Notes: generated by a model not told the origin, from the letters alone. Counted from the first letter of the stretch, positions 13,300 to 26,560 are shown. The stretch is DNA of 64,000 bases from Rattus norvegicus (GCF_036323735.1 NC_086025.1:106464188-106528187), one strand, 5' to 3'. Program-made: numbers and translations.

Positions 13300-13700
13300 G
13301 GCTGACTAGAGCTGCTTTTAATTTATTTTACAAATTGGCTGTACAAATGCTCCATTTGGTTAATGAATTCCCAGAGCCCGGAAGGTCCTTCCTGGCTCAG
13401 GATTCAGGACTGTGAGAGTGCCCGCACTGTCTCAGCCCCTGGGCTGCAGGCCCGGGGCCATTGTGCGTGTGCTTGCTCAGTCCTCCTGCCTATCTCTACG
13501 TCTCCCGAGCTGTAGCTCTGCATCCATGGCCCTCTCCATCTGTGCCTCTAAGATTCTATTCTTGTAGCCAAGAGACATCCTTGCCGACAGCCCTGGGGAC
13601 GTGGTCGAGGCAGAAGAAAGGCTGATCTCTGCTGCTGCTGTAAACCAATCCCAGATGACGCAGGGGAGACCCGCTGCCAAGGCTGCTTGCTTTAATTAAG
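13300..13700. promoter_or_regulatory. Candidate regulatory block: AT-rich homeodomain-like sites beside a CpG-retaining patch
   Basis: TTTTAATTTATTTTACAAAT and TTTGGTTAATGAATTCCCAG (13,316-13,376) sit next to 13,380-13,680, which holds about 11 CpGs in 300 bp, and a terminal TTTAATTAAG. Not repetitive. A possible minus-strand exon overlaps it. Confidence 0.3.
13477..13592 (-). other. Possible minus-strand terminal exon within a CpG-retaining patch
   Basis: On the minus strand, CCTTTCTTCTGCCTCGACCACGTCCCCAG gives a good acceptor ending at 13,593. One frame then runs 37 codons to a TGA at 13,479-13,477. It reads LSARMSLGYKNRILEAQMER followed by a charged tail rich in R, D and E. The segment retains several CpGs. 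The alternative reading, a regulatory element, is supported by the AT-rich homeodomain-like block directly beside it at 13,310-13,370. No donor or polyadenylation signal was identified. Confidence 0.2.
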
Positions 13701-14039
13701 GGGGAGATTGATAAGAGCTGTCAGGGCAGAATGGAGAGACTCTAAGCCTCACTGGTTTGCTGAGACATGAGAGGGAAGGCTGGAGATTAAAAACAAAAAA
13801 ACAGAAAACTCTCCCTAGAAAGCACACAGAAGTGGCTGAGCTGAGAAAAGAACAGGGTAGAAAATAGTTGTGGGAACTTCCCAGTGGCTCAGACCTCTAC
13901 CAAGGTGGATACTGTATTTTATACACTGAAGGAACTCATCCTTTTAAAAAACTTCCATGTTTGATGGTGCTGGTAAAAACTATTAAGACTAGGCCACCAT
14001 CCATCCCCCAAGAGGTCAGAAAGGCTTGAAATAGTGGCC

Positions 14040-14083
14040 ATACATGCATACATACATACACATATGTACACATGCACATGCAT

Positions 14084-14132
<49 letters not shown>
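14040..14132. repeat. (CATA)n/(CA)n compound microsatellite
   Basis: An imperfect CATA/CATG stretch leads into about 23 CA units. On the minus strand it translates as poly(Cys-Val), a shadow frame and not a gene. Confidence 0.95.
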
Positions 14133-14133
<1 letters not shown>

Positions 14134-15992
14134 CTGGGTTCAAGTACCTCTTGACTGTGAGACCATGAGTAGGGAGCCAAGAGTTAAGCCGCTGAGGCCT
14201 TAATCTCAACTAACACGGTGTCAGTGTGGGGACCAGAGAGCAGGTGACAGGAAAAACTGTGAACCTTAAACCTCAGATTCACCCTCTTAGCCTCACAGAA
14301 AGGCTTCTACAGTGCCAGTGGTCTAAGTACAGACCTTATGGCCAGTGTGATGTACACATACAGCATCTATACTAGCAGGACAAGTGCATTGCTCACAGCC
14401 TCTGGGTGCACAGCTGCTCGGTAGTGGCAGGAGTGGGGGATCTTAGTCACCTGACTAACCACTTATTTCTCCTAAGGTTTCCTATCTTTGCAAAGACATT
14501 TGCCCAAGCCTAAGCTAGGCTTCCTAGCTGGCCAGGGATAAACCTGAGCAGTGGGTGTTCTGCAGTGAGGATGCTTGTCCTGTGGGAAATAATCCAGAAC
14601 ATGTCCTTTGCTTAGCTGCTCACACAGTCCAGGGGGCTGGCCTAGCCTGGAGATCACCTGTCTCTAGAAGCATCCTGGTATCCACAGCACAACCACTTGG
14701 CTGTCCCCTTATGTTTTCCCACACATATCTGGCATTTTAGGGACCTAACCCAGATGCTGGATCATTCTTCCTGTCCCTATGTTCTCATCATGACTCTTCC
14801 TTCAGAGTCCATAACATCAGCTTACTTCTGTCCCTCAGTGGGGCCACTACAGGGCTTTCTTAGGGAACATGTCTGTCATGCTGTCATGTCTGTCACAGAG
14901 AATATGTTCAGTGCTGCTCTGCTGCTGCAAGTTCATTGGGTGACAGTCAAACACCTAATGAATAACAACTACTATCCATTCAGCTATTACACAACAAACG
15001 TTCTCCTGGTGATGCCTCTGGCCATGCCTTTAGGCATATTTGATGGCTCCAGGTCTACCATCTGGTCTACCCAGACTGATGTCTCTAGGTGGGACAGAGT
15101 CTGGTAACCATTTCCTTCACTACTGAGGGTGGGAGCCCAGCTATCCCCATCTTCTGTGAAGTGCAATTTGCTGTGTTCTTGGGAACTAACAGTCACCAGC
15201 TCCTGTTCCACAGAAGAATGGGAACAGTTCAATTCAAAGACATTCACAGTCTGAGAAAAATGAGGTGTGGTAGGGACAACATAAAAATTGTCAGAAAGCA
15301 TGCATCCCATAAAGTTGAAGGCCGCTGACTTTTACCTTCCACTGTTTACTGACTCTGGCTAATACCACACCTGTGTACCCTTTGTATCAGTGTTTGCTAC
15401 CCGGAGGCGCCCCATCTTCCCTCCTTGTTCCCTGAACATAGAAGAGGCTTGCTGCAGACCTGGCTGATGTCACTGTAAGAATGAGTCACTTCGGAGGCTC
15501 CATTCTGAGTCTTCAGACTCCCTACGAAGTTTCTGTAGAACCAGAGCCACATCCCTCCTCCTGGGTGGAGGTTGGGCTACTGAACTGGGGCCTGTCTGGC
15601 TCTTCCCTCTCTGTGGACTTCGCACACACCCCTGGTCACTCTCTGTCTACCCTGTCAGGAATGCTGCCCAGCTAGATGCCGCATTTGAGAGCCGCCTCCA
15701 TGACAGCAGAACACTAAGCTTCATAAGCTCAACAGGTGCCCTGCGCTGAGTGTGTATGCCCAGGGCTCAGTGCTTGCCCAGTGAATAAGAGAATGAGTGT
15801 CTGAGACTGGGTGTGTCTCAGGAATGATCAGACACACAAAGACAGAGAGTGCATAGCAGCAGCAGAGGTAATATTTTAAACAAGAGGCTGCTGGAGGCTG
15901 ACTCATCCTTTGACAATACCCGACATTGGTGGGTAGATGTTCCCACTGATTGAGGATATACCTCTTATGGAAGCCACCCAAACACTTCGTTG

Positions 15993-15996
<4 letters not shown>
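14133..15996. other. Nothing recognised
   Basis: Unique sequence. The 136-codon plus-strand frame at 14,697-15,107 has no domain and is matched by an overlapping antisense frame. Confidence 0.55.

Positions 15997-16074
<78 letters not shown>
15997..16074. repeat. (CT)25(CA)14 compound microsatellite
   Basis: A pyrimidine CT tract passes directly into CA. The CT part is a homopyrimidine mirror repeat with H-DNA potential and the CA part has Z-DNA potential. Ser-Leu and Arg-Glu frames here are artefacts. Confidence 0.97.
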
Positions 16075-16077
<3 letters not shown>

Positions 16078-18096
16078 GTGGGCTTTACCACATGAAGGTA
16101 GAGCCCAGATCTTCTGCTGCACATCCACCTATAGCTGAGGAAAGTCCCTTGATCGCTAAGGTGAAAGCTGGAGGAGAGAAGTGCAAGAGGAAGAAAATTG
16201 AGCCAGAGCCCCTGGGCAAGCCCTGGACATCAAGCTCCATTTAGAGGAACCATCTGTCAGAAATAGCCATAAAAATATCTTTGATGGGGCAAATAATGTT
16301 CCATGAGGTGGATCCTCTCTCTCAAGGCCGGAAAGACCTCCCAGATAACCTTGATATGTCTGTCATCATGTAGTCCTACTAGCCCACAGAAGGACACAGA
16401 CAGGCTCCTGTGGCAGGCCTTAGGCACTCGGATCTCTCCCCCATGGCTGTAGTAGCTAATGAAAATGACACCCAGCAGGAAGGGTCCTTTAGTGGCATCT
16501 GTCCTGCTCCACACATCCCAAAGCTTCCTGTCTTCCCTTCAGTCTTGTCTTAGTTTGCACAGCTTGGCTTGGTGGGCTTGAGGGTTCCTGTAGGGACTGT
16601 GACTAATGACAGAATTTGGAGACTGCCTGGAAATAAAATGCATTTAAGTGTGTCACAAAGCAAGCACTAAGCAGGAGGACAGGGAGAGACAGATGCAAGT
16701 GCCCAGCATGGTGGCAGGGTAAGACCTCCCTAGAGAAGCTGTCCAGCTGAGACTCTAAGGTGTAGATCAGCTAAGGAGAACAGGACAAGAAAAGGTGGTT
16801 GGGGGCAGTGGACCCATATGGGTATAACGGTGATGAGGTATAGATGGATATAAGGGTCTTGGTGATGAGGTCTATGGGTATGTTGAGTCCTTTAGATTCT
16901 GATGTGGGAGCAGGGGACACTGAAAGATTTGGGGTGCATGCCAAATATGTAATTTAGAAGGGACGTGTACTGCGATCTTCAGGAGAAGGCAGGATGAATA
17001 GGGCTAGACAAGACATGAAGACATGATGCTGTGTGTGGCTAGAGGTGTTGAGGTGTTGCTAGGATGCTGCTTAAAGATGACAGATGTGCTGAGGAAACTA
17101 CTGTTTCACAGCAGAAGGACTCTAAGGTCTGAAGTAGAAGTGGCCCTGACTTGCTTTGGCCTTAGCCAGGAAGTCCTAGCTACTATCTATCCTTGGGTAA
17201 CAGGAAACATAGGGGTACCTAGATCCTCACAGCCACCCTGCCTGTTGCTGGAGGACTCTTGCCCACCTAGCAGGACTGCTTTTCAATCCTATACATCGAG
17301 AGGCAGTACTGGAAACCTAGAAACTTCTCTGGGGAATACCAAGGCCCTGAATAGGTCAGTACTTTCCTGATCTCTGAAGTGCATTTGAGTTTACCCAGCA
17401 CCTCTAACCACCAGGGACAGTCCTATGAGGTAAGAGAGCTCCTCATGAGTCTAGGGGAACCAAGATGTGAAGCTATGAACCAGTCTTTGACTAGTACCAC
17501 GTCCTTCTCTAGGCAAGGGGTGGCCTTGGGTGAGACATCTGACTTCTTTAAACCTGTGGTTGGAGGCAAGTACACTTTTGTGAGTGCAGCAGTGAGATGC
17601 AGGAACCCTTGGAGAGCCAGCTCCACAAGTAGCATTTTCCTGAGCTCTTCCCAGGAGATTCTGAGCCTTGGTTTTTTACAACCTCTAGCTGAGATGTGGT
17701 CAGATAACCATATCCCTCGCAGAACCCTGTCTCCCAAAGTTCACTTGTTCTCCGGGTTTCAGTCAGTGTGAGGTCAGGGAAATACAAACCAGCTTGCTCA
17801 CAGCCTAGGGAGCCACAACTAAATTCATATCCTACCACTATTTCCTGACTTTCTTATTTGCTCTCTGTAATTCAGCCCTGATGTCCTCCCTGTGCAGCAA
17901 AACAGTAGAGGACACAGCTGATCTGAATCATCCAATTGATCAAGTCCAAGGTCTTACAGTCATGTATCCTTGTTTGCACACAGATGAACACATGGAGAGC
18001 TGAGCTACCATGTGAAGCATGGCACACAGAGGATGAGGCAGGGCAGTGGTACAGGATCTCTGGGCTAAGTGGGGCAGGCAGAGACACATAGAAGGG
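16075..18096. other. Nothing recognised
   Basis: Unique sequence with a weakly repetitive patch at 16,815-16,885 (GGTGATGAGGT twice). Overlapping frames at 17,379-17,838 occur on both strands and look like chance. Confidence 0.5.
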
Positions 18097-18190
18097 CTGT
18101 TTCTTTAACCCAGGCTGACTTTGAGCTTGCAGTCTTTCTGCCCCGGTCTCCCGAGTGCCAGGAATACAGGTGTGTGTCAGCATGCCTGGA
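18097..18190 (-). mobile_element. B1 SINE, reverse orientation, 5'-truncated
   Basis: ACCCAGGCTGACTTTGAGCT, CTGCCCCGGTCTCCCGAGTG and ATACAGGTGTGTGTCAGCAT match the reverse complement of the B1 left half. Confidence 0.8.
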
Positions 18191-18221
18191 TTGTAAAGGA
18201 GAGATCACACTGAAGAGGGGT

Positions 18222-18323
18222 CTGGGACTAGGGAAATGACTCAGCCAATCAAGTACAAGTCTTATAAGCATGAGTTAGGTTAGACGCCCTAGAATCCATA
18301 TAGGAAAGTCAATCTGGGCAAGG

Positions 18324-18361
<38 letters not shown>

Positions 18362-18595
18362 ATATAATCACAGTGTAGGGAGGAAGAGAAAGCTAGGTGG
18401 GATCTGTGGTCAGACAGCCTAGTCAATTTGATAAGTTTCAGGCCAGTGAAACTCTATATTTTTTTTTGACAGTGCTTGGGGAATGGCACTCAAAGTTGAC
18501 TTCTGGCACATACATGCATGAGGACAAGCATATACTGTACACATTTGACCCACACGTGTACTTATGCACACATACACACACAAAAGAAAAACAGT
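18222..18595 (+). mobile_element. Long composite tRNA/B1-type SINE with an internal (TG)18 tract
   Basis: The head GGGAAATGACTCAGCCAATC…AAGCATGAG is tRNA-SINE-like. The middle carries ATAATCACAGTGTAGGGAGG and AGACAGCCTAGTCAATTTG…CAGGCCAGTG, a B1-like body. The end is CACACGTGTACTTATGCACACATACACACAC. A pure TG run at 18,325-18,360 replaces the region between head and body. It is consistent with the long B4/ID_B1-type rodent SINEs; the exact subfamily is uncertain. Confidence 0.6.
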
Positions 18596-20302
18596 ATGAG
18601 GCTAGCTGTCAGAGCCTTGCCTCCCACTGGTCCTTCAGGAAGCTTGCTGTGACTGAGAGATCCCTGGTCAAGGGATGTGCCCCAAGGTGGGGTGCTAGGA
18701 GGAGGCATCAAAGGGTATCTATAGGCTCTGGCTTCCTGGACACTTTGCTCTTAACCTCCCCTCTTCCTGCATGCTCTCACTCCTGTACTCCTATACAAAT
18801 ACTCAAGGGGCACCTGCTCAGCTCTTGCTTTCTCCTTCCCAGTCATCACAGCACGCAGGAGCTGAAGGCCTCTGTAGGATTTTCAGGAAAGCTCACTGCT
18901 CATACTCATGTACTTTGGGTTTCTTCAAGTAGACTCAGATTCCCTACTTGAGCACATCCCCAACTTTCCCTGTCACCAAAACATGCTTTTCCAAATAAGA
19001 TCTGCTCAAGATGAAGCCACTAGCTAATGAAAACAAAGGACTACTGGGAGTCAACAGAAGCCAGAAGAAGCAAGGCAGGAGTCTCCCTGGTCCCTTCAAA
19101 ATATGTGAGTCACTAATACCTTGACCAAGAATGGCTATCATCAAAACTGTAGGAGAAGCTATGGCTTCCTGGTATTTTGTTATACAGCCAAGGAAACACA
19201 AGGTTGAATTAGATTCACTTGAACTGCGGAGTTTATTCAAGGCCCTCCATCCATGGTGGAACAGGAAAGTAGACCCTGAAGGTCCAATTTACCTTGAAGT
19301 AGATTTCATTACTGCCACATCTCTTGATGGCATATGTTTTGGGACCTGGGACTTTAGTGTCTGACTGTGGGCACTGTCCTTGGATGTTGAGGAAGATGTG
19401 AGGATGCAGGAGAGCATCTGTCTTAAATTTGATATGCCTACTCACTCATTGGACTGGCAGAACTAACTCTATCTATTCAGTGTCAGAAACAACCTGCATG
19501 CTGGGGTCACAAAGCTGGATAGATTCAGATACACATGCTGAAGTTCTCGTGGGAAAGAAAGCATTAGAAAGGGCTAAGAATTTACGCAGGAGCTGTCTTG
19601 GCCATTAGGAGGAGTGGATGAGGGAACAATATGACTTCCAGAGGACCTAGACCATGCCATCACAGAGGCTATGATGACACCTTGTCAGGGAATGTCTGGT
19701 GGTCTCCTAGCAGCAAGCTAGTGATATGTCTGACCACACATCCCAACGGTATTTTTAAGAGATAGTTCAGGTATCAACTGGCAAGTTTGCAGCCCCTCTC
19801 CCAATGGCTGCTGGGAGAACAGACTTCACTGCCTGTGGAATTACTGCTTCTGGATAGCTGCAGGGTTTATCTCCCACCCCTTCCTTTGGAAGGAGAGAAC
19901 AGGGGCCTGGAGCTTCCTAGCCGTATAGCCTTGTTTTAGAATTCTACTGTCCAACCCTGTCCCAAGCACAAGCCTGCATCCAGGCCTCCACACCTGATGT
20001 TCAAAGTGAACATTAGCCCAAGTAAGGAAAAAACATAGGCCTTATCTCTTTCTTCTGTTGTGGAGGACGTGGCTTGGACCCACACAGACTCCTTCATTGG
20101 CCATAGCTCCACAGAAGTCCTACAAATAAACAGTCACTGGGCTCTCCAGCATGCCCATAAACCAAACAGCACTTTCTTCATACCTTCAATGGCCATGGTC
20201 TCTTGTATAAGGAGTCTGGACTCCCATGGAGAAGGGCCAAGTTGAGGGGCTCAGGGTTAGGGGCCTAACTTCTAAGAGAAGGGGATGTGAAACCAATCTC
20301 CT
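18596..20302. other. Nothing recognised
   Basis: Unique, CpG-poor sequence without repeat or gene signatures. Confidence 0.5.
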
Positions 20303-20353
20303 GCACAGCACAGCACAGCACAGCACAGCACAGCACAGCACAGCACAGCACAG
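20303..20353 (+). repeat. (CACAG)n pentanucleotide repeat
   Basis: Ten near-perfect copies. A complementary-strand tract of the same unit occurs at 47,451-47,510. Confidence 0.95.
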
Positions 20354-21837
20354 AGACATGTTGCCACCGTCCAGGCCCTGCAGCTTGTCTGTCCTGCCCC
20401 ATATTTATTTGCAGAGTTCTTGACTGGCTGGGTGGCTCCACTCCAGCACTTACTGATACAAAGAGGATTCCCCCATCAAGCCCCAGGTCAAGTCTTACTT
20501 ATTGTATTCCCCTTCCAGGGAAGGGGCTCTGAGGATTTTCATTCCCTAGGTGAAGAAGTTGAAGCCTGGGGATGAGCTGGTCATGCCAGGAGCTTCTGGC
20601 AAACGTGGGCAGTCAAGCTGCTGCTCTGTTCAGGTCTGGAAATCAGAGTCAAGGCGAAGGACCATTCTGCTTTGCTCATTCTCAGCCTCCAGCCTAGTGC
20701 CCAGCACATGGTGGACCCTCAGCATGCGTGGGATTGGGGAGGACACTCGGGTCACACTGAGGGTATTTGGGTATATTCAGAAAAACAGCAGAGACAGAAG
20801 GTAGTGAGGCTGGGCCTGGGACTGGGCCTGTCCCCTGCTATAGGGACTGAGGGTTCTTAAAGCCTCAGGAAAATAACTCTCTGATGAGGCTACTTGTGCC
20901 TCAGATAAACTCAGCACCTTAGTAGATGTGATAGGCATAAAGATGCTACTGGACACACAGAGCCGGTAATGTGTACCCTCTGACAAATGGGTTGAGCCTG
21001 TGATGCCTACAGCAAGGACAAGGGCTGTCAGTGTTGAAGGTCATCTACACCTATTGCCAAGGGAGCAGAAGGGTTGATCTGCTTACTTAAGTGGAGATGA
21101 TCTACAGCTATCCAACTGTGCTTAAAGCACTCAGCAGAGCCCTTACAAGTAAAAGAGACATTTTACAATAGGTTCGGGGCGGGTTCCACCCAAGGAGATC
21201 TCAACTCAAGAAGCAGCAGCCTGAGGTCAGTACCAGAGAGTAAGACCCCACCACACACAAGGCCCAAAGATGGGAGGAGCCATGAGCCAATAGGTCTGAG
21301 GGAGGACTCCTTCAGGAAATCCTATGCCTGGAGCACCATCACTCTACTGCTACCTTTACTTTGGCAAGTCAGGTCCACTTCTGACTGTAGCCTCTGCTAT
21401 TATAGTGGGTGAGCCCCCAGATGGTGGGAACTCAGAATGGCCATAGGTCTTGGCACAACACATGGTCTTTCATCCACTCTGGGGATCCATGCCTACCAAT
21501 CCCACTCGCCTCTCTTGCAGACATTGCCCTGCTGTTCCTCTTTGCTACAAGATATGGTTGGGCTTTCCACATGGGCACCTTCCCAGAGAGACTTGACTCC
21601 AGCCCATCTTCTGGAGACTGAAGGCCCCTTCCACGTAAGAGGCTTCATACCCAAAAGACCACTGAATAAAAGAGGGCCTCTCCCAGACTTTTTTCTTCAT
21701 ATGCAAAATATGACAACAGTTGTTGCATCCGGTTGTTGTGGCCATTACACAAGACAGTGCTGCGAGTCTTTCAGCAGAGCACCAGGTAGAGTGATGGCCC
21801 AGCCTTGCTGCCCCCCTCCACCTCCTCCCCACCTAAA
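20354..21837. other. Nothing recognised
   Basis: Unique sequence. Frames up to 134 codons overlap antisense frames and show no domain. Confidence 0.5.
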
Positions 21838-22010
21838 ATAATTGAGCTTTAAACATGTCATCGGATGAAGAGAACGATGGAGCATTTCCGTCCCATCATG
21901 ACGCTCCTTCATTGTTCTCTCTCTGAAAAATGTAGGGGCCATTAATTTTCTAGAAAGGCAAGACATGATAAGAAAAATTACATCTCCAAACCAAGGGGGA
22001 CAGATTTTGC
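21838..22010. promoter_or_regulatory. Candidate conserved noncoding element with hairpin and SOX/homeodomain-like motifs
   Basis: This non-repetitive, low-complexity-free block contains AATAATTGAGC, an imperfect inverted repeat (21,869-21,920), CATTGTTC (SOX-like), CCATTAATTTTC (homeodomain-like) and GATAAGAAAAATTAC. No extended open frame of note covers it. Calling it regulatory is inference from motif density; conservation was not tested. Confidence 0.3.
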
Positions 22011-25000
22011 ACGCTGCAAATCCCTGTGGGCTGAGTGGGGGAGGGCTTCTCTGAGGCCTGGTTGGCTGTTTCATTTGCACACTAACCACAAACTCCACAT
22101 CTCACGCTTGAAGTTCAGTAGGGAAGAAGGGAGGGGAGTGCTGTACCCTCAGACTTTAGGCTTCAGTGCAGATCAGAATACATTCTCAGGAGAGAATGGT
22201 CCACAGAGAAGAGATTATCCTTTGCAAAAGGCTTGGCTCTCTCATTCACCCAGAAGAGAGCTTCCTCCTGCTTTTCAGAGCCACAGTCTAGGTTACAGAG
22301 ATGCTCAGGTCTCTAGGTAGCTGTGGAGGCTGTTGGCCAGGTATGGCAGGTAAGCCCCAGTTCATCGCTGCTGTCAGCCTACTTCCTATTGCCAGGGCCT
22401 GGTACATCCCTGGTCTTACCATGCATCCTGGTATCCCTCTCCCTGTCAGGTCAGACTCCTTAAGCTTTCTTTCTAGCCGGCCCCACAATGGGCACATTTT
22501 GCTTTGATTAGCATTAAGCTTCTCCAGCTGAGGAGAGTTAAAGAGCGTGGTGCTATGAAACAGAGAGCTGGTCACATGGCCTGGCATGGCAGGGCTCAGG
22601 GAAGGTGACACAGGTCTGAAAGACCAGAACTGAGCAAAGCAGGTACTGAATAAATATGCACCCTTGCTCTGTGCTCGTCTCTATTCCTCCCAGGCTCTGG
22701 TTAGTTATAAAGCACCCATCAAAGCTTGCAAGTGCATCCAAGTAGCAGACTTTCTGTTGGCCACATTCCTCCTATATGGTTATGGAACCTCGCTATGTAG
22801 TCGGATGTGTTAATAAAGCCTACACGTCCTGGCTGTCACTGAGGTTCAGTGTAGCCCCTGGACTACATTTGGGCCAATGAAACACAAGATGAGATGGGTA
22901 TACAGGGCCAGGAAGTTCCCTTAGACCTGATAGGAAATGACCCCTTCTCTGCTTCCTGATGGCATCTGGTTTACAGTGTCTCAGACCCCAGGAGCTATAC
23001 ATAGCTGGGAGTTAGGATATGAACATGTCCTGAACTCTACCTGGCACTTGCCAGGTCACATGAACTCCGGCCTATGCACTTTACCGAAGCCACTATCATT
23101 GTGAGGTTTTGGCTCCTTGTAGCCAAACCCAACTAATGCTAATAGACAAGCTGTGGCCTTTTGCAGCCACAGCCATCCTTGGATTGGCTCGGGGTATAGC
23201 AAATGAGGACAGGAAGTCTCCAGTTGGGGAGACTTTGGCTTAGTGCTGACTGGGAAACACTGGGGCATCTGGGAAAGCTTCCTGCTGGGATGGCAACCAG
23301 AGGCACCATCTTGTTACAGGACCCTTGTGAGCCAGGATGTGAGTGCATGGCTTTCTGCCCCAAGGGAACCCTAACAGACAGGAAAGTAGTGAGGGAACAA
23401 ATGGTAATCAAGGGAACAGTGGACCACAGGCAAGAGACTGAAATGAGAGGAGAGGGCAAGGGGGTCAGAGGTCAGACGGAGGCAAAGTGGCAACAGAGAG
23501 GCCACCAGAAAGTAGCTGAGGTGTGGGGCTCAAACTTTGGGAGGACAGTGAGTGCCAGAATGCTCAGAGAAGCTGGGGCTCAGAAATTCACAACTACCAG
23601 AGGCAGTCTGGCTCAATGGGAAGTGTCAGGTTGTTATGGATTCTGAAGAACTGATACTGGCCTGGACTCAAGCTCCCTAACGAAGAGAATATCGGAATTG
23701 GTCCTAGATTGAACTGAGCTCTTAGCTCTGCCTCCTAAAGGCAGCAGCAAGGCAGGAGGGTGGAAGCCAAGAGAACGCTCTCTCCACTGTCTCACACTAA
23801 TGGCCCAGTCCCAGGCTCCAGCCCATGACAATCTGCAAAACTCACCAAATAGAGCCTGGTAGGATGACACAAATGCATCAAAAACCAGACAAGTATGGTG
23901 GATGTATTATGTGGAGAATAAACAAATGAAGACAGATATTTGCAGCACCTGTTTTGACAGTCTCTAAAGAAAATGCAAATAATTTGCTGAGACCCTGTTA
24001 GTTTGTGTCAGCAAATGCTATTCTGGCCATATCAGAAGCTGCCCAATGATCACAGCAGCAATGGTCTCACGGGTGACCAAAAACCTGCACCCCAGGAAGC
24101 ACCTTCTTATTTCCCATCAGTCTCTGTGCTGTGTTCATTGGTCACTGTGTGTAAGACAAGTAAGCAGCCTGGAGTGGGAGTCCAGTCATCTGGGTGGTCT
24201 GTCCAATCAATGTCACTTCAGATCAATAGCCCTCTTTATCACCCAAACTCATTAGCAAGCTCTGGGAGCTGTCTGTGCAGGTCAATCAGAATATGCTTTC
24301 TTTTGGTCACTTGTTCAATGATGTTTATCACAAGGAAGCTGGGAGCCAAGATCTGGGTGTGTGGCTTCTAGCCTCATGGAACCCTGACATGCCGTAAAAA
24401 TGGAGAGGGATGGAGAGTACAAAGCCAGGAATTGGCAGGACACAGGACTTCCAATTGTTAGATCAAGAAAACTGAACACCGGCCTGCTGTATACAGACTG
24501 GGGAAGCGAGTTGAAGTTCCTGAGACAGTAATACCCATATGTCCTCCAGACAAAGACTGGGAACTGACATGAATGGGAAAGATGCACATGAACCCACACA
24601 CTCTGAGTAAGGAGTGGAGGCCTTTCATTAACGCAGCCAGAATGAAGTTAATGAGCAAACACACTTGGGCTCCTAGAAGCAGCAGGTCAAAGCCTCCATC
24701 CCAAGAAGATGGGAAGGAAGAACCACTCCTGTCTCAGGGTCAATGGAAAGATAGAGTACCTGCCTCCCAGAGGAGTGGCTGGAGATGACAGGAGTACATT
24801 AGATCTCTCCCAGGATGAGGTGTGCCCTGTACCAGTGAGCAGGGCCCTGGGATCCCAGGAACCTGGACTTGAATCTGGAGAATGGTTTCTGGTCCCTTAC
24901 CCAGACCATACCCATGGGTGTGACTCTTGGATGATACTTACTCTGAATGGCTATCTTAGAAGACTTGGAGCAGCAAAACAGTGTGGGGGAGCAGGAGATA

Positions 25001-25204
25001 AGGAATGTAGTAGGTGATGATTTACAGCCCAATATCTGAGCCTGCACGGCCCAAGATAGCCAGCAGCTACAGCTAGCTGGGCTGATACTCTGTTCACTCC
25101 TGTGCAAGATTCCAAGCACCCTGCAAAGAAAGCATCACTTGCTGCTTCTCACCCTAAAGTGCATGATGCTTCTTACAGAAGACCAGTATAACATACATAT
25201 GTAT
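22011..25204. other. No gene recognised
   Basis: Contains a splice-flanked 71-nt segment (22,279-22,349) with stops in all frames. Otherwise unique sequence with chance frames. Confidence 0.5.
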
Positions 25205-25241
<37 letters not shown>

Positions 25242-25242
25242 C

Positions 25243-25289
<47 letters not shown>
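25205..25289. repeat. (TA)n(GA)n compound microsatellite
   Basis: TA dinucleotides at 25,205-25,229 are followed by about 60 nt of GA with an interrupting ACAGACAG. Confidence 0.97.
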
Positions 25290-25292
<3 letters not shown>

Positions 25293-26560
25293 TTTAAAGG
25301 GGCTAATAGTGGCCACAAACAATTCTGTAATGTGAACCAGGGGAGACTATCAGGAATATGCACAGATCTGTTATTGTATATAAAAATACATGCAAAAAGA
25401 AAAATCTCTGAGTGCGCAGAACTCAAGTTGGACCACTTCCTATATATAGTGTAAAAATGATACTGTTCTATGTATAAATATGCATATATATGTTTATTTC
25501 CCAGACTCTGAAATAGAAACCTATATACTTAAATGCATCACAGTGTTTAAAAGATGCTCCTGAGCTGTGTACCTCACGATCAAGTCTGAGGGCATTGTTT
25601 CCTCTCTGTTTCGCCTTGGCAGCTTCCCCAGGTGGCTTGTTGGCTTTTCTTATGCTGGGTGATGTCACTTCGAAAGCCAAAGCCCCACTTCGGGTTTACT
25701 GTCTAGACAGGCTGTGCGGGCAAGCCCAGAGGCAGATCTGTTTGGTACACAGTGTCCTGCAGATATCAGGAGTTGAGTGAAATCGTCTTGAAGGCTTTTG
25801 CATGGTCAGTTCACTGTGGGCAACTGGAGGCCTCCTTTCAGAGTCACAGCAGCTGGTCCCCTCAGCCTAAGTCACATGACAGAGCTAGCTGGCCTCTTGG
25901 ACTCTGGACCATGCAGCTCTTCCTTGGAAAGTGTCACTGCATTCTGAGCTGTGCAGCAGATGTTAGAGCTACAGCTCCCCTCTGCTTCCGGGCTGCATCG
26001 TGTTCCCTATCACAACAGGCATCAGGGGATACAGAATGACTGTTTGCCAGGGATGGGTTTTGTTTACAATTGTCTGGTGGGTCCAGCATGTATTCTGGGT
26101 TATATCCCTGCATGTGCATATTCAGTAAGTATCATCAGGGGGGACACCACGAGGGTGAACATTTCTGGAGCTAAGCTACATGCCCTGTGGCCTCTGCTTT
26201 GATAAATCTCACAGTCCCTGAGGCAGAACCAGCAGGCTCCATCCAGAGAGTGAAAACAGGCCAGGGGTGAGGAGGCTTTTCTGGGTCATCCTGTGGAGAC
26301 TTATCTCAGCCATCTGCTGCTCCAGCTTGCTGCGCTCTGGCTTGGCACCAATGTCCACTATCCTGGAGGTTCTGGGACCTTGTCCAGAAGATGGCCTGAT
26401 GCTCTCATTTTCATGGTCCTCCTAGAACCTTTCTGTTCTTTCCTGCTAGTTAAACCAAATCCCAACAACACTGGAGGCCCTTCACCAGCCTTTTTGGAGA
26501 CCAGGCTGTCACTCAAATAATCTGGCACCTGCATTCTCATCAGCTACATGGACCAAATGA

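Noticed and set aside
15721..16244. Several overlapping frames with Arg-Glu and Ser-Leu-Thr-His repeats
   Set aside because: Products of the (CT)n(CA)n tract.
22279..22349. 71-nt segment with excellent acceptor (CTTCCTCCTGCTTTTCAG) and donor
   Set aside because: Stops in all three frames; could only be a noncoding exon, and nothing else supports it.
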